Of a stretch of 5,436 bases of DNA, positions 1 through 5,436 are shown one piece after another; the stretch's first letter is position 1; each line of letters opens with the position of its first letter. The translations under genes and the position numbers were made by a program. Source of the DNA: Actinomycetota bacterium (GTDB lineage: Bacteria > Acidobacteriota > Blastocatellia > Chloracidobacteriales > Chloracidobacteriaceae); contig JAAFHI010000303.1 of NCBI GenBank assembly GCA_013298335.1, positions 1 through 5,436 of the forward strand, read 5' to 3'. Below the pieces are notes generated by a model. The model searched no databases and was not told the origin of the DNA. It worked only from the letters and a program-made list of their open reading frames with translations.

Positions 1-222
1 TTCGAGCAGCTGGTAAAAGTTTTCAAGGGGAAGTCCGCGCGCTACCCGGACAAACATTTCGAAGCGTGCGTCGTGGGGTTCGACGTGAAAAACGGCTTCC
101 ACCTGTAACCGGGAGAGTTGGGTAAGCATGAAGAGGAATGTCTCTTCGGATGAATCAGCCCCCCTCAGGATGGCGTCCCACGGAGGGATGCCGAATCGAA
201 GGAAGTGGCGAAGGGCGTCGAG
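1..222 (-). repeat. Tape measure internal repeat, further copy cut by the window edge (residues about 748-821)
   Basis: LRHFLRFGIPPW (751-762) matches the EYLLRGVLPAW / HFLGRGTLP turn of copies 1 and 2. From G758 to E821 it can be laid on copy 1 without gaps at an offset of 637, pairing G121 with G758, V151-E152 with V788-E789, and E184 with E821. The copy therefore continues past base 1. Confidence 0.5.
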
Positions 223-2463
223 CCTTTCATACCGCGTTAGTCCGAACGGCTGACGCGGGGCCCCCGGCTGATTTTCACGGTTCGGATTCGCGCCTGTTTT
301 CGGGGCAGCGGTTTCTGTAACCGTCCGGTGCGGTCCACGCATGGCCGGTGTAATGAATTCAAGAAGGCGGATTTCCGAAATCCCTGATTTTTCGGCGGTC
401 CGCCTGACGGCCCTCCGAATAATCGCTCCTGTTTCGGTGAGGTCGGCGGGGTTTTCGATTCCGAGTTCCAGCATCGCCTCAAGCACCGCCGTGGAAACAA
501 AACCCCGGATCGGTTTTCCAGTTGCCTGAATTTTCAATACTGCTTTGAAAAGGCTGCCCACCAGCCCGGTCACAAAGCCTTTCAGATCGGGTACCAGGGC
601 CGCTGCGAGTTCCCCGAACGTGAAAACGCCGAGCAGGCGTTCCAGGGCAACGAATGGGGCCGCCCCAAACCGGAAAATTGCCGTCAGGATGAGCTTCCTT
701 GAGTCGGGGTGGCGCACGATATCGCCCAGGAGTCGCCGATAGGCGAGATCGCGGGGGGTGACATTCGATGAAAGCAGTTCAATCAGTTGTCCGATGAAAA
801 TCTCGGTCCGGTCGTGGTCCGCGGATGGCCGGACGCCGCCGAAAATCTCCGCCTCGGGTGACAAGGGCGCGGTGAGGGAGTGTGTATTCTTAAAGTCAAA
901 ACTCACTGCCTCCATCAATTGATCGGAAAGTTCTCCGACCAGTTCCTCCACGATTGCCGGGAGCGATGCCCGGGGGGGGCGTTCCTTGCGAAGCTCCCGC
1001 AGGGCCAGATAGAGAATGGCGAGAATATCCGAATAGGGAATGTTCTCCTGGGCCGCCAGGCCTTCGAGCAGGTGTTGAACGAAGCTTCGCCGGTTGAACT
1101 GCGTGCCTGGGTCGTGTACCAGGTAGGTGAACGTCAACCGCCAGATCAGTCCGGCGAAGGGCTGTTCGGCGATGGGCACAAGTGGCGTCACCCGATGGAC
1201 GTTCCGGAGATGAGTCAGGTACCCCTTGATCAGGCCGGCGTTGTAGGGTTCGAGGATAAACAGAATTTCCAACAGGGCTGGTTCGCCGAGTTGGCTGGTC
1301 AGCCTCCTGAGGGTTTCGGGGGCGCGGCCGTAACGCTTCAGCGTCTCGACCACTTGGCGCGGCGCGGCGCGGGTCAGCCAGAGGACGAGTTCCCCGATTG
1401 AATCGGCCATTCCGGGAAGTCCGGAGGGGGGAAGTGTTCCGCGTCCGAGAAAGTGCTCGAGCCAGTTCAAGGCTTCGGTTAAATACTCAAGCCTGAATCG
1501 TCCAGGATCGGTCACGATACCGGGATCGGAATTGACTTCCGGATTTGGGAGGTCCTCTTCGAAGGTAGGTGATTCACCAGTGTCTGGCACTTCGTCAGCG
1601 ACCAGTTCGCGGATCACCGCGGGCAGTGAGGATTTTAGCGAATACCGCCGCTCCGTCCGGAGGAGGCCGAGAAGGAGGGCTTCAAGAAGGATCCGGTATC
1701 CCAACCCCTGGCTTTCCGCGATTCCTTCGAGAAGAGCGCGGACGAAACTTTTGCGGTTGAATTGCGATCCCCGGTCAATCAGCAAGTACGACAGGACGAG
1801 GAAACGGACTATTCGAAGTAACTGATTTTCACCAAGTTCTAGGATCGGTTGATCGCGGTGCAGCCCCCTCAGGTCCTCAATGTAGGCCTGAATCAGGGCT
1901 GAGTTTTCCCGCTCGAGGAGATCCAGAAGGCGGCTGAAGTGACGGTCGCCAAGTTGGAGGACCAGACGTTCGATGACCCGCGGATGGCGACCAAGTTCCT
2001 TGAGTTTCTCGACGAACCCCGCCGGTTCCATTTCCGCCAGTTCCAGAATGAAGTCCGGAACCGAGAAACCCGGCGAGCGCAGAGCCCAGGCGGGAAGGAC
2101 CCCGCGAAGCAGGTACTCATCGAGAATCCGCAGTCCGGCTGCCCCCTCGGGATGGATGGCCGCGGTTTCGGTGGGCGAGGGGGTCTCTCCGAGGGCACGA
2201 GCGATAGCCGACCGAAGTTCACGAGTGAGGCGTTCGATGGTGATGTCCTCGAACCGGTCGAGGGGGACCGTTCCAAGGTCAAGTCGCAGGCTTCCGATAG
2301 TGATTCGGGCTCCCTCCCGTGCGAATTCATCGAGCACCCGTTCGATGACGGGAAGCAGCCGACGTCGGTTGAAATCGCCAATCCTTGATTGGAGGGCGAG
2401 AGCCACGTCTTCAGATTTGGTCACGATTTCGAAAGTCTGTTTTCCGATGGTATGTCGCGCCAT
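1..2463 (-). CDS. Contractile injection system tape measure protein (Afp14-like, CIS_TMP family), 3' end off window
   Basis: This is the first 821 residues of a protein. The frame is open from ATG 2463 down to base 1 with no stop, so the C-terminus lies off the window. In the eCIS family this protein is thought to set tube length inside the assembling sheath-tube particle. Residues 1-90 carry the family signature: HTIGKQTFEI (4-13), ALALQSRI (21-28), RLLPVIERVLDEF (35-47) and ITIGSLRLDLG (54-64). Residues about 110-291 and 331-512 are two copies of one helical unit exactly 221 residues apart. Both contain an RG-(V/T)-LP turn, a QFNR-x-SFV motif and an (S/A)SLPA motif. Residues 555-705 look like a degenerate copy. 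A Pro/Asn-rich linker (709-740) leads into a further copy from about 748, cut at 821. There is no signal peptide and no clear transmembrane helix. The start is set by the N-terminal family motif and an upstream GGAG. The gene lies 40 bases after the baseplate gene. The name rests on recognised motifs and context, not on a search. Confidence 0.82.
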   Translation of the reverse strand, partial: MARHTIGKQTFEIVTKSEDVALALQSRIGDFNRRRLLPVIERVLDEFAREGARITIGSLRLDLGTVPLDRFEDITIERLTRELRSAIARALGETPSPTETAAIHPEGAAGLRILDEYLLRGVLPAWALRSPGFSVPDFILELAEMEPAGFVEKLKELGRHPRVIERLVLQLGDRHFSRLLDLLERENSALIQAYIEDLRGLHRDQPILELGENQLLRIVRFLVLSYLLIDRGSQFNRKSFVRALLEGIAESQGLGYRILLEALLLGLLRTERRYSLKSSLPAVIRELVADEVPDTGESPTFEEDLPNPEVNSDPGIVTDPGRFRLEYLTEALNWLEHFLGRGTLPPSGLPGMADSIGELVLWLTRAAPRQVVETLKRYGRAPETLRRLTSQLGEPALLEILFILEPYNAGLIKGYLTHLRNVHRVTPLVPIAEQPFAGLIWRLTFTYLVHDPGTQFNRRSFVQHLLEGLAAQENIPYSDILAILYLALRELRKERPPRASLPAIVEELVGELSDQLMEAVSFDFKNTHSLTAPLSPEAEIFGGVRPSADHDRTEIFIGQLIELLSSNVTPRDLAYRRLLGDIVRHPDSRKLILTAIFRFGAAPFVALERLLGVFTFGELAAALVPDLKGFVTGLVGSLFKAVLKIQATGKPIRGFVSTAVLEAMLELGIENPADLTETGAIIRRAVRRTAEKSGISEIRLLEFITPAMRGPHRTVTETAAPKTGANPNRENQPGAPRQPFGLTRYERLDALRHFLRFGIPPWDAILRGADSSEETFLFMLTQLSRLQVEAVFHVEPHDARFEMFVRVARGLPLENFYQLLE
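349..801 (-). repeat. Tape measure internal repeat, degenerate copy (residues about 555-705)
   Basis: This segment shows partial likeness to the repeat unit. HPDSRKLILTAIF (585-597) recalls HPRVIERLVLQL (160-171). GKPIRGFVSTAVLEAM (649-664) recalls the QFNR-x-SFV-x-x-LLEG block. EIRLLE (697-702) recalls YRILLE. The offsets drift from about 417 to 442, so indels are needed and the LP turn is not evident. A Gly/hydrophobic stretch (611-648) has no clear match in copies 1 and 2. The assignment is an inference from visual alignment. Confidence 0.4.
928..1473 (-). repeat. Tape measure internal repeat, copy 2 (residues about 331-512)
   Basis: This is the second full unit, offset by 221 residues from copy 1. 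Landmarks are HFLGRGTLP (337-345), VVETLKRYGRAP (371-382), QFNRRSFV (455-462), LLEGLA (465-470) and ASLPAIVEELV (499-509). A linker rich in Glu, Asp, Pro and Asn (292-320) joins it to copy 1. Confidence 0.8.
1591..2136 (-). repeat. Tape measure internal repeat, copy 1 (residues about 110-291)
   Basis: This is the first full unit of the tandem protein repeat. Landmarks are EYLLRGVLPAW (116-126), FVEKLKELGRHP (150-161), QFNRKSFV (234-241), LLEGIA (244-249) and SSLPAVIRELV (278-288). It aligns with copy 2 without gaps at an offset of 221 residues (663 bases). Thirteen of 20 residues are identical over 231-250. The likeness is in the protein; the DNA has diverged, so the duplication is old. Confidence 0.8.
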
Positions 2464-2474
2464 GTTTTACTCGA

Positions 2475-2478
2475 CTCC
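2475..2478 (-). promoter_or_regulatory. Shine-Dalgarno for the tape measure gene
   Basis: GGAG on the minus strand lies 11 bases before ATG 2463, a slightly long but usable spacing. An ATG that overlaps this motif (2478-2480) is out of frame with the tape measure protein and is not its start. The 40-base gap contains no hairpin followed by a T run, so read-through from the baseplate gene is expected. Confidence 0.5.
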
Positions 2479-2503
2479 ATTTCTCGCCTTCAATGGATCA
2501 CCT

Positions 2504-5020
2504 TCAGGCGGCCCTTACCTCGTCCCGGCACCGGCAGTTCCGGAGGAATCTTTCCAGCCGGGCGGAGGATTCCCGGATCGGCTCCGATTGGCCGCCGCGA
2601 AGGGCCTGACGCCATTCCCAGTAAAGCGTTTCGAAAGGGTGCAAACGTGAAAAACCGAGAAAGCAGAATTCCGCCAGAATATGCGACGGTGTGTTTTCAC
2701 GGATGATTCGGCGCACCGTGTTCCTGAAGTCCGGGTTGGCGAGTTGGTCGGACGTCCCGGAAATAACCGCCGTAATGGTAAAGCTGTAGGAAAAACGCTC
2801 CACCGGCTGGGAGGTGTCATCTTCCGTACCGGAGCGATTTTCTTCCTGGCACGCAAAACGGAGCAGGGTATGTTCGACGATGTAGAGTTGTCGGCACCGC
2901 GCGATGAGCCGTTTCACGAATTCGACCAGGCCCCGCCCGGCCGCGGCGGCGCTTTCGGCGTCTGTGAACTTGCCCGCCAGACGCCACTCGCGGTCGCTGG
3001 GCGACTTGCAGACGAGGGCGACCGACCGGTCGCCTGGAAGCAGACCGGTCCGAAAATTCTCGATGTTTTCGGCGGAACGCAGGAAATCGGTCGCCATCGC
3101 CTGACCTCGGACGAGGGTGGCGGCGGGTGGGGATTCCGGCGTGGGACGAGTGTCGTCGCGGCTCCGTTTGGCGGGTGGCCCCACGGGCAGGAAGTGGCTT
3201 TCGATGTGTTCAGTGTGACGGACGAGACCCCTTCCGAGCGTCGCCCGAGTTTCATCCTCGACCAGTTCGACGGCAAATTCGTCGAGGAAATCGCCAAGTG
3301 GCGTCATGTCCCGGCTTTCAAAGTCGAGCTGGATGCGGCTCTTGATCTGGAGTCCCGCAATGTTGCGGGGAAGGGGCGGCGCCAGGTAGTCGAACCCACG
3401 TCCGCGACGGTTCGTGCTCTCAACGAGGCGATGCAGGAAATCGAGCTTCGCGCGAATGAGTTTCTCACCCGTCCCCGAGCCGGGGGCGTCCTCGCAGGTC
3501 GGCTCCGCCATTGCCGAGGGCGTAAAGCGCTCGGCGTAGAGGGCGAGCAGGAAATCCAGAAAACGGTTTCGGCGTTCGACCCAAGGGTCCTGGCCACGGA
3601 TGATTCTCCGGAGCCCCGCCAGGTAGTCGTCCTTGAGGAGGGGAAGCACGTCCGGAACGGAGGGGACGAGACTCTGGAAAAAGTAGGTTTTTCTCAGGTC
3701 CCGCCGAATCGAGTAAAGCTCCCGGGTGTGGGCAAGCTGGGCGAAAAAATCGGCCAGCAACTGTTCGAAAACAAGCAGGTAGCCCTTGAACTGTTTCGCC
3801 TGTCCATGACGGCGGTCCGAGACGTCTCCCGGAAGTCCGAAGGAACCGACTCCGTAAACGTTGGGGAACTGGTTCTGGATTGAGGAATACCGCTTGAGGT
3901 CGCGCACTTTGCCCCTGGGAACGGCGAAGGATTCCTCGTACTGGGGCATCAGGTCGTAGGTTCTTCGGTAGTCCGCTTCCAGCCGTTCGAGTTCCCTCAG
4001 GACGCGGGTCGGATCGGGCCGACACTCAACGCCGTTTCTGAACAACCGGATGCTGAAGGCGCCATTCCGATCGGGCGTGGTGTTCAGGCGAAGGAGCGCG
4101 TTTTCAGGCACCGGTATCGGCGGTCCCTCGGGAACGTAGAGCACGGGCGTTCCCTGAACCTGGACCGAAACGTTGCGCGCACTTGCAACGCCAGCCGTGT
4201 TCGCAATGACCCGGATAATTTCCAGGACGGGAATGCTTGTCGCTCGCGGCATGAGTTGGTCCGTGGAAATGAACCCGTTTCGGAGCAGCGGGCCGTTAAA
4301 GATTTCATCCGGGGGAAGACCCTCATCGAGCAGACTTTTCAACGGACGGCGGTGAACTTCGGGTGCAAGCAGGAGGCCGGTCCGGAAGAAGAGGTCGGCG
4401 AGCACTACATCCGCCGCGCCGGTCGCGTTCAGGGTCACGTCGGCGAATACCGTGGTCGGGAGCGATTCAAGAATCAGGATCGAGGCAACGTCCTCGCAGA
4501 GTCCCCGGTGACGGGAGTAGACGCGGCGAACCCGGTCGATGATTTGAGCCGGTTGAAGGTCTGGATCGGTGGAACAGCCATTGATTCCGGGCACGTTGAG
4601 CCGTATGTCGTAAAGTCCCTCCACGCCGTCCGGACAGTCGTTATCGCGGGTCGGCGCCAGCCAGACGTTGCAGACCTCGGGGACGCGGTCAACGATCAGC
4701 TTCCGGTAGTCGGCGACAGTGACTGGGTTGCAGGGAAAAATCCGGCGCGGAATGAAGAGGGCCTGTCGGTGCGGATCGATCCAGCCGCTCCGGGTATCGG
4801 TCAGGAGATCGGGGAGCGGCAGTTCCGCCCGGTAAGACAACTCGGTCAGCGCGTAGCAGAGTTGTTCGAGCGTGGTCACGCCCGGATCATGCTCGTTGTA
4901 GTCGGTCCAGATTTGGCCCGCCAGTTCCTGAATGATCGTCGTACCGGTTTCTTTCAGGAAGACGTAGTCCAAACCGGGATTGAGCGGCGCGTCCGGTGAG
5001 ATGACGGTTGGTTCGGTCAT
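2504..5020 (-). CDS. Contractile injection system baseplate wedge protein (Afp11/Afp12-type, gpJ/gp6-like N-terminus)
   Basis: This complete 838-residue protein probably forms part of the baseplate ring joining the sheathed tube to the spike of an eCIS particle. Residues 38-64 hold the wedge motif WTDYNEHDPGVTTLEQL followed by ALTELSYR, as in J-like baseplate proteins. VTVADYRKLIVDRVPEVCNVWL is a second family block, spanning residues 100-121. A third runs from about 379 to 431 and contains SSIQNQFPNVYGVG, GQAKQFKGYLLVFEQLLADF and AQLAHTRELYS. The C-terminal block has YIVEHTLLR (713-721), NPDFRNTVRRIIRENTPSHI (762-781), and FETLY with a following WEW (796-803). A Pro/Arg/Asp-rich, probably flexible segment spans 611-636. 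There is no signal peptide or membrane segment. The protein has 14 cysteines. ATG 5020 is preferred over the in-frame TTG at 5044, which would add eight residues but consume the GGAGG motif and has no Shine-Dalgarno of its own. Afp11-like versus Afp12-like cannot be settled by eye; the C-terminal block favours Afp12. Confidence 0.82.
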   Translation of the reverse strand: MTEPTVISPDAPLNPGLDYVFLKETGTTIIQELAGQIWTDYNEHDPGVTTLEQLCYALTELSYRAELPLPDLLTDTRSGWIDPHRQALFIPRRIFPCNPVTVADYRKLIVDRVPEVCNVWLAPTRDNDCPDGVEGLYDIRLNVPGINGCSTDPDLQPAQIIDRVRRVYSRHRGLCEDVASILILESLPTTVFADVTLNATGAADVVLADLFFRTGLLLAPEVHRRPLKSLLDEGLPPDEIFNGPLLRNGFISTDQLMPRATSIPVLEIIRVIANTAGVASARNVSVQVQGTPVLYVPEGPPIPVPENALLRLNTTPDRNGAFSIRLFRNGVECRPDPTRVLRELERLEADYRRTYDLMPQYEESFAVPRGKVRDLKRYSSIQNQFPNVYGVGSFGLPGDVSDRRHGQAKQFKGYLLVFEQLLADFFAQLAHTRELYSIRRDLRKTYFFQSLVPSVPDVLPLLKDDYLAGLRRIIRGQDPWVERRNRFLDFLLALYAERFTPSAMAEPTCEDAPGSGTGEKLIRAKLDFLHRLVESTNRRGRGFDYLAPPLPRNIAGLQIKSRIQLDFESRDMTPLGDFLDEFAVELVEDETRATLGRGLVRHTEHIESHFLPVGPPAKRSRDDTRPTPESPPAATLVRGQAMATDFLRSAENIENFRTGLLPGDRSVALVCKSPSDREWRLAGKFTDAESAAAAGRGLVEFVKRLIARCRQLYIVEHTLLRFACQEENRSGTEDDTSQPVERFSYSFTITAVISGTSDQLANPDFRNTVRRIIRENTPSHILAEFCFLGFSRLHPFETLYWEWRQALRGGQSEPIRESSARLERFLRNCRCRDEVRAA

Positions 5021-5033
5021 ATCGGGGTCTCGT

Positions 5034-5042
5034 CCACCCTCC
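5034..5042 (-). promoter_or_regulatory. Shine-Dalgarno candidate for the baseplate gene
   Basis: The minus strand reads GGAGGGTGG here. GGAGG is a strong anti-16S match, but it ends 17 bases before ATG 5020, which is longer than usual. The weaker GGTGG inside it sits 13 bases away. No other in-frame start lies between TTG 5044 and ATG 5020, so this purine run is the best available ribosome binding site. Confidence 0.45.
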
Positions 5043-5052
5043 AAGCGGGTGG
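5034..5052 (-). promoter_or_regulatory. Small stem-loop over the baseplate ribosome binding site
   Basis: CCACCC (5047-5052) and GGGTGG (5034-5039), read on the minus strand, pair perfectly over 6 bp around a 7-base loop (5040-5046). The loop and 3' arm contain the GGAGGG motif. No T run follows, so it is not an intrinsic terminator. It could mask the Shine-Dalgarno or simply be chance in GC-rich DNA. Confidence 0.35.
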
Positions 5053-5111
5053 TGGTACGGGCGATGGAATCCGGGAAAAGGGTGGGCGGATCGTGACGAC
5101 CCGACCACCCG
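5046..5111. repeat. 8-bp inverted repeat in the intergenic spacer
   Basis: CGGGTGGT (5046-5053, plus strand) and ACCACCCG (5104-5111) are perfect reverse complements separated by 50 bases. The inner arm (5046-5053) is shared with the smaller stem at 5034-5052, so the two pairings exclude each other. No sigma-70 promoter or T-tract terminator is apparent in the 97-base spacer. Confidence 0.35.
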
Positions 5112-5118
5112 GAGAGGC

Positions 5119-5436
5119 TCAGTTACAACCGCTTGGCGGCGACTGGCCCGCAAGCGCCGCCTGAAAACACTGTACGGCCTGCCGCGCGGTGAAATAATTC
5201 ACCGGAAACTGCGCGCCCCACACAGGAGCGTGATTGCCTTCGTTCGACTGCCGCGGCGGCTCCGAGGTATTGAAGGTGTAAATGCCGAAGGTGGTTTCGG
5301 TCGAACCCGCCGGCCCTTTCCACTGTTCGTCGGAGAACTCGAAACAGCAGGCACCGTAGAAAAAGCTGCCCGCCGTGGCCTGCGGAATCGTCGTTGAAAA
5401 CTGGCTGTAGATATTCTGGGCCTGCGTGGCCTCGCC
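5119..5436 (-). CDS. C-terminal 105 residues of a secreted-looking protein, possibly glycoside hydrolase-like (5' end off window)
   Basis: The frame is open from the right edge to a TGA at 5119-5121. The central motif is SFFYGACCFEFSDEQWKGP, followed by E-TTFGIYTF. A hydrophobic strand, an F-E-x-x-D-E-x-WK motif and then an E-x-x-(F/W)-G-(I/L) motif recall the C-terminal end of the barrel in GH17-type beta-1,3-glucanases and related clan A hydrolases, where this stretch lies next to the nucleophile strand. This is a weak, motif-level resemblance. The four cysteines (an adjacent pair, QCF, and GCN at the end) and the many Asn, Gly and aromatic residues fit an exported protein, but the N-terminus is not visible. 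It is on the same strand and 98 bases upstream of the baseplate ATG, so it could be a cargo, a surface-binding or wall-active accessory, or simply an unrelated neighbour. Confidence 0.6.
   Translation of the reverse strand, partial: GEATQAQNIYSQFSTTIPQATAGSFFYGACCFEFSDEQWKGPAGSTETTFGIYTFNTSEPPRQSNEGNHAPVWGAQFPVNYFTARQAVQCFQAALAGQSPPSGCN

Noticed and set aside
880..1401. A 173-codon plus-strand frame antisense to the tape measure gene
   Set aside because: The minus frame is continuously open with internal repeats and family motifs. The plus-strand product is low in structure-like patterns and overlaps repeat copy 2.
1893..2381. A 162-codon minus-strand frame inside the tape measure gene
   Set aside because: It is a different frame from the supported tape measure frame, has no family motif, and is fully covered by the longer, motif-bearing frame.
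2464..2503. A promoter or terminator between the baseplate and tape measure genes
   Set aside because: The 40-base gap has no stable hairpin and no convincing -35/-10 pair. It fits an operon junction carrying only a ribosome binding site.
1939..2650. Overlapping plus-strand frames (149, 225 and 105 codons) around the baseplate/tape measure junction
   Set aside because: They overlap one another in different frames and lie across two supported minus-strand genes. Their composition (Arg/Ser/Pro-rich or acidic) is typical of antisense reading of GC-rich coding DNA.
2681..3883. A 400-codon open frame on the plus strand, antisense to the baseplate gene
   Set aside because: It is the codon-bias shadow of the minus-strand gene. 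Its translation shows no recognisable domain, and the minus frame holds several conserved family blocks across the same bases.
3465..4025. A 186-codon minus-strand frame inside the baseplate gene
   Set aside because: It overlaps the conserved QAKQFKGYLLVFEQLL block in another frame, and its product is Pro/Arg-rich with no recognisable fold.
5034..5052. Intrinsic terminator after the upstream gene
   Set aside because: The stem has only 6 bp and no T run follows it on the minus strand, so it does not meet the pattern for a rho-independent terminator.
5123..5323. A 66-codon minus-strand frame near the right edge
   Set aside because: It runs across the supported partial gene at 5119-5436 in another frame. 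The frame chosen gives the FEFSDEQWKG block and stays open to the window edge.

Overview
The window holds three genes, all on the minus strand. They read as part of an extracellular contractile injection system (eCIS, the phage-tail-like Afp / PVC / MAC family). Transcription runs from high to low coordinates: (1) the last 105 residues of a secreted-looking protein whose upstream part lies off the window (5119-5436); (2) a complete 838-residue baseplate wedge protein of the Afp11/Afp12 type (2504-5020); (3) the first 821 residues of an Afp14-like tape measure protein (CIS_TMP family), which stays open to base 1 and continues off the window (1-2463). Both CIS assignments come from family motifs recognised by eye, not from a database search.

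Layout. The two CIS genes are 40 bases apart, and no terminator is visible between them, so they are probably co-transcribed. A 97-base spacer separates the upstream gene from the baseplate gene. It carries GGGTGG/CCACCC inverted repeats that overlap the baseplate gene's Shine-Dalgarno sequence. No RNA genes, insertion sequences, CRISPR arrays or attachment sites are visible, and no gene-free stretch exceeds 100 bases.

How the genes work together. In this family the wedge protein helps form the ring that joins the sheathed tube to the spike. The tape measure protein sets tube length and sits in or near the tube lumen. A AAA+ ATPase (Afp15-like) and a tail terminator (Afp16-like) would normally follow downstream, beyond base 1. 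The tape measure gene is the most striking part. It is built from tandem copies of a roughly 221-residue helical unit: two aligned without gaps, one degenerate, and one cut by the window edge.

Organism. GC content is high and codons prefer G or C at the third position, in a free-living bacterial style. No taxonomic marker is present, so the phylum cannot be assigned. The protein motifs resemble the widespread environmental eCIS lineages at least as much as the enterobacterial Afp/PVC ones.
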